From Dyadobacter fermentans (GTDB taxonomy: Bacteria > Bacteroidota > Bacteroidia > Cytophagales > Spirosomataceae): 64,000 bases of DNA. Under the pieces are notes generated by a model. It was not told the DNA's origin. It made no database searches and was given only the letters and a program-made list of their open reading frames with translations. This document shows positions 61,365 through 64,000 of the stretch, piece by piece (positions within the stretch are counted from its first letter, which is position 1; each line of letters begins with the position of its first letter). The stretch spans positions 1-64,000 of the forward strand of contig NZ_JAHXBN010000010.1 of the NCBI RefSeq assembly GCF_019924045.1, in the 5' to 3' direction. The position numbers and the translations under genes were made by a program.

Positions 61365-62591
61365 TTAAGCGTCCAGTTCTCCTGCAATTACGTTCAGGCT
61401 ACTCATCGTCAGGATCGCATCCGACAGTGATGAACCTTTGCACATTTCAGGATATGCCTGATAATAAATAAAGCTTGGCCTGCGGAAATGCAGACGGTAC
61501 GGAGCCCTGCCGCCATCGCTGATCAGGTAGAAGCCCAGCTCGCCGTTTCCCCCTTCCACAGCGTGGTAAACTTCGCCCGCCGGTGCATCTATTTCGCCCA
61601 TTACAATTTTGAAATGGTAGATAAGCGCCTCCATATTGCGGTACACCTCGTTTTTCGGAGGCAGGTAATATTCGGGAGCATCGGCGTAATACGGTCCTTC
61701 GGGAAGGTTGTTGATGGCCTGCTCCACGATGCGGAGGCTTTGCCACATTTCTTCGTTACGGACCATATAGCGGTCGTAAGTATCGCCATTCTGCCCGATA
61801 GGGACGTCGAATTCAAAATCCTGGTAAGACGAGTACGGGTTCATCACGCGCACGTCGTAATCCACACCCGCAGCGCGCAGGTTAGGGCCGGTGAAACCGT
61901 ATGACAATGCTCTTTCCGCTGAAATAGAACCTACATTAATCGTACGGTCCATGAAGATCCGGTTACGGTTGAGCAGTTTTTCAAGCTCTCTCAGTACCGG
62001 CGGGAAAGATTTGATGAATTCCTTGATCTTGCGGATAGCCGTGCTCGAAAGGTCACGCTCCATGCCACCGAGGCGGCCCATGTTGGTCGTGAGGCGCGCC
62101 CCGCAGACTTCCTCGTAGATTTCGTACACTTCCTCGCGCTTCTGCATCACGTACAGGAAGCCGGTGAATGCACCGGTATCTACGCCGAGGATACTGTTAC
62201 AAATGATATGGTCGGTAATGCGTGCGAGCTCCATCATGAGCACGCGGATGTACTGCGCGCGCTTGGGAACTTCCACACCCAAAAGCTTTTCAACCGTCAT
62301 GTGCCATCCCAGGTTGTTGATCGGGGAAGAGCAATAATTCATGCGGTCGGTCAGCGTGGTGATCTGGTAGAACGGCCTTCTTTCGGCAATTTTCTCAAAC
62401 GCCCGGTGGATATAACCGATCGTCTGCTCGCCCGAAACGATTTTCTCGCCATCCATTTTCAGGATGTTCTGGAAAATACCGTGGGTAGCAGGGTGTGTCG
62501 GGCCGAGGTTGAGGGTGGTCAGTTCTTCTACAAGTTCAGGTAACTCGCCTTGAGAAGGGACATTATGCGGTAATAATTCAATATCTGCCAT
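61365..62591 (-). CDS. nuoD: NADH dehydrogenase subunit D
   Basis: A 408-residue subunit related to the large hydrogenase subunit that lines the quinone site. It has LGPTHPATHGIFQNILKMDGE, GYIHRAFEKIAERRPFYQI, NGDTYDRYMVRNEEMWQSLRI and GRAPYRLHFRRPSFIYYQAY. The subunits C and D are encoded as separate genes here (17 nt apart), not as the NuoCD fusion found in E. coli. Confidence 0.97.
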   Translation of the reverse strand: MADIELLPHNVPSQGELPELVEELTTLNLGPTHPATHGIFQNILKMDGEKIVSGEQTIGYIHRAFEKIAERRPFYQITTLTDRMNYCSSPINNLGWHMTVEKLLGVEVPKRAQYIRVLMMELARITDHIICNSILGVDTGAFTGFLYVMQKREEVYEIYEEVCGARLTTNMGRLGGMERDLSSTAIRKIKEFIKSFPPVLRELEKLLNRNRIFMDRTINVGSISAERALSYGFTGPNLRAAGVDYDVRVMNPYSSYQDFEFDVPIGQNGDTYDRYMVRNEEMWQSLRIVEQAINNLPEGPYYADAPEYYLPPKNEVYRNMEALIYHFKIVMGEIDAPAGEVYHAVEGGNGELGFYLISDGGRAPYRLHFRRPSFIYYQAYPEMCKGSSLSDAILTMSSLNVIAGELDA

Positions 62592-62608
62592 ATCTTACTC
62601 AATATAGA

Positions 62609-63109
62609 TCATCGGCCGAAAAGGGCGTCAATTTTATCTTCACGGGTCGCGTCTTCCAGCGGGTATTCCTTACGCATCGGGAAGTAATCCATTTCCTCGA
62701 TGTTCAGAATGCGTTTCAGGTTCGGGTGCCCGTCAAACAAGATACCAAAAAAATCGTAGGTTTCGCGCTCCATCCAGTTGGCGCTGGCGAAAAGGCCTGT
62801 CGCTGTCGGAATGTGAATATCGGATGCCGGAATGGCCACTTTAATGCGGATGCGGAAGTTATGCACGAAGCTGTGCATATGGTAAACCACCACGTACTCT
62901 TTGCCGGTATTGTCAGGGTATTGGATACCCGTAATGTCGGTCAGGAATATTACCTGGTAGTTTTTATGGTCTCTCAGGAACTCCATCAACGGAATAATCT
63001 CTTCGCGGGTCGTTGAGAGCGTCAACAAACCATACGGCTCCTCAAAGTCGAAAACCTGATCACCGAATTTTTCCAAAAGCCCTTCGGCTACCTCCTGGTT
63101 CGTAAGCAT
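62609..63109 (-). CDS. nuoC: NADH dehydrogenase subunit C
   Basis: A 166-residue peripheral subunit. The C-terminal signature WMERETYDFFGILFDGHPNLKRIL and YFPMRKEYPLEDATRED is unmistakable, preceded by a beta-rich domain (LREFLRDHKNYQVIFLTDITG-like). It starts 6 nt after nuoB and ends 17 nt before nuoD. Confidence 0.95.
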   Translation of the reverse strand: MLTNQEVAEGLLEKFGDQVFDFEEPYGLLTLSTTREEIIPLMEFLRDHKNYQVIFLTDITGIQYPDNTGKEYVVVYHMHSFVHNFRIRIKVAIPASDIHIPTATGLFASANWMERETYDFFGILFDGHPNLKRILNIEEMDYFPMRKEYPLEDATREDKIDALFGR

Positions 63110-63115
63110 AGGGGG

Positions 63116-63658
63116 TTACTGAATATTATATGATGCCAATAGTTCCTGGTATTCGTCGGTATTGCGGCGGCGGAGCTTCTCATTCTGAGCCAGATACTGG
63201 ATTTGCATGAGGCCGTCGATGATCTGCTCGGGGCGTGGTGGGCATCCTGGTACGTACACATCCACCGGGATAATGCGGTCGATACCCTGCAATACGCTGT
63301 AAGTATCGAAAATGCCGCCGCTCGATGCGCAAGCGCCAACGGCCATCACCCACCGGGGCTCAGCCATTTGAAGATAAACCTGCTTCACTACCGGTGCCAT
63401 TTTTTTGGCGATGGTTCCCATTACCATCAGCAAATCGGCCTGACGTGGCGAGAAGCTCGGACGTTCGGAACCGAAACGCGAAATATCGTAATGCGCGCCC
63501 ATGGTAGCCATGAACTCGATCCCGCAGCATGAAGTAGCAAATGGCAACGGCCAGAGTGAGTAACTGCGTGCCAGACCGATCGCTTCGTCGAATGAAGTTG
63601 CAAAAAAACCGGATCCGCTATGTCCCTGCGGAGCCTCCACTATCTTTACTTCTTTCAT
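63116..63658 (-). CDS. nuoB: NADH dehydrogenase subunit B
   Basis: A 180-residue subunit carrying the [4Fe-4S] N2 cluster next to the quinone. Ligands are Cys44-Cys45 in FATSCCGIEFMATMG, the Cys of VMAVGACASSGG and that of VYVPGCPPRPEQIIDGLM. RFGSERPSFSPRQADLLMVMG is also characteristic. The gene order A-B-C-D-E-F-(extra)-G-H-I-J is visible from here down the minus strand. Confidence 0.97.
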   Translation of the reverse strand: MKEVKIVEAPQGHSGSGFFATSFDEAIGLARSYSLWPLPFATSCCGIEFMATMGAHYDISRFGSERPSFSPRQADLLMVMGTIAKKMAPVVKQVYLQMAEPRWVMAVGACASSGGIFDTYSVLQGIDRIIPVDVYVPGCPPRPEQIIDGLMQIQYLAQNEKLRRRNTDEYQELLASYNIQ

Positions 63659-63685
63659 AATTCTTTGTATTTCAATGTTCGAAGC

Positions 63686-64000
63686 CTATTCCTCCCAGTT
63701 CAGTACGCCCTTGCGGATCACATAATAGAAGCCGGACAGCAACAGAGCCATGAACAATAACATTTCTACAAAACCGAACATTCCCAGGCCTTTGAAATTA
63801 ACAGCCCAGGGATACATGAAAATCACCTCCACATCGAACAAAACGAAGAGGATAGCCACCAGAAAGTACTTTACCGAAATGGGCGTCCTGGCGTCACCAA
63901 CCGACTCAATACCACATTCGAAGGGATCGTCTTTCTTTTTACTTTTGCGGCTCGGACCGATGAGGTGAGTGACAATCATCGTGCCACCAATGAAGCCGGC
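63686..64000 (-). CDS. nuoA: NADH dehydrogenase subunit A (N-terminus cut by window edge)
   Basis: The C-terminal 104 residues are present. The frame continues past an internal Met (63979) as AGFIGGTMIVTHLIGPSRKS up to the window end, so the true start lies outside. KKKDDPFECGIESVGDARTP is the conserved cytoplasmic loop, followed by two membrane helices (FLVAILFVLFDVEVIFMYPWAV with its conserved Asp/Glu, and GFVEMLLFMALLLSGFYYVI). It is the first gene of the A-J operon. Confidence 0.95.
   Translation of the reverse strand, partial: AGFIGGTMIVTHLIGPSRKSKKKDDPFECGIESVGDARTPISVKYFLVAILFVLFDVEVIFMYPWAVNFKGLGMFGFVEMLLFMALLLSGFYYVIRKGVLNWEE

Overview
The window is chromosomal DNA from a Bacteroidota bacterium, most likely Cytophagales and close to Dyadobacter. 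The evidence is the -7 promoter element TAnnTTTG seen repeatedly (with an upstream TTG/TTTG in several cases), a ubiE-porT pair (type IX secretion), the exbB-exbD-exbD-tonB-pstS-TPR operon, BatD, DUF6265/DUF4822-type proteins, many lipoproteins and beta-barrel proteins, and GC near 50%. Genus placement is inference; no rRNA is present.

Layout. 0-6 kb: a decayed fragment of a secreted repeat protein, a membrane protein / histidine kinase / LuxR-type regulator operon, a PD-(D/E)XK-fold protein, an outer-membrane protein, ubiE-porT and tRNA-Val. Directly behind the tRNA lie two degenerate tRNA copies carrying GC-rich insertions. 6-10 kb: ankyrin lipoprotein, amidohydrolase, small lipoprotein, TlpA-like thioredoxin. 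10-17 kb: two dehydrogenase genes of the Gfo/Idh type, one fused to an alcohol dehydrogenase and followed by a heparinase-fold protein and a glycosyltransferase (surface glycan synthesis), then a thioredoxin-like protein. 17.4-20 kb: a coupled nuoI-nuoJ-nuoK-transporter operon whose NuoI has a long Lys/Pro repeat tail. 20-26.5 kb: DUF6265 protein, purF, a four-copy 93-bp tandem repeat, recO, a probable zinc/metal locus with a shared 15-bp palindrome, and a 51-residue Cys/Lys-rich protein. 26.5-31.3 kb: lptB, recJ, ruvX, def, an omega-amidase-like gene, gatC. 31.9-37.9 kb: the TonB energising operon. 38-45.5 kb: batD, aroC, a Tat-exported oxidoreductase with a formylglycine-enzyme-fold protein, and an ABC-F ATPase. 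45.5-51.4 kb: DedA, an XRE regulator, two unrecognised exported proteins in tandem, gamma-carbonic-anhydrase-like, YqgE, metallophosphoesterase and a small cationic exported protein. 51.5-54.4 kb: gcvP. 54.5-64 kb, minus strand: complex I genes nuoA to nuoJ (nuoA cut by the window edge), with a glycosyltransferase-like membrane protein coupled between nuoF and nuoG.

Complex I genes therefore occur at two loci of different character: A-J at the right edge, ending in a terminator straight after nuoJ, and a second I-J-K set at 17-20 kb. No L, M or N gene is present in the window. The most unusual observations are the NuoI repeat tail, the insertion-bearing tRNA remnants, the 93-bp tandem repeat and the metal locus with its operator-like palindrome. 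No CRISPR array, prophage or intact insertion sequence was seen.
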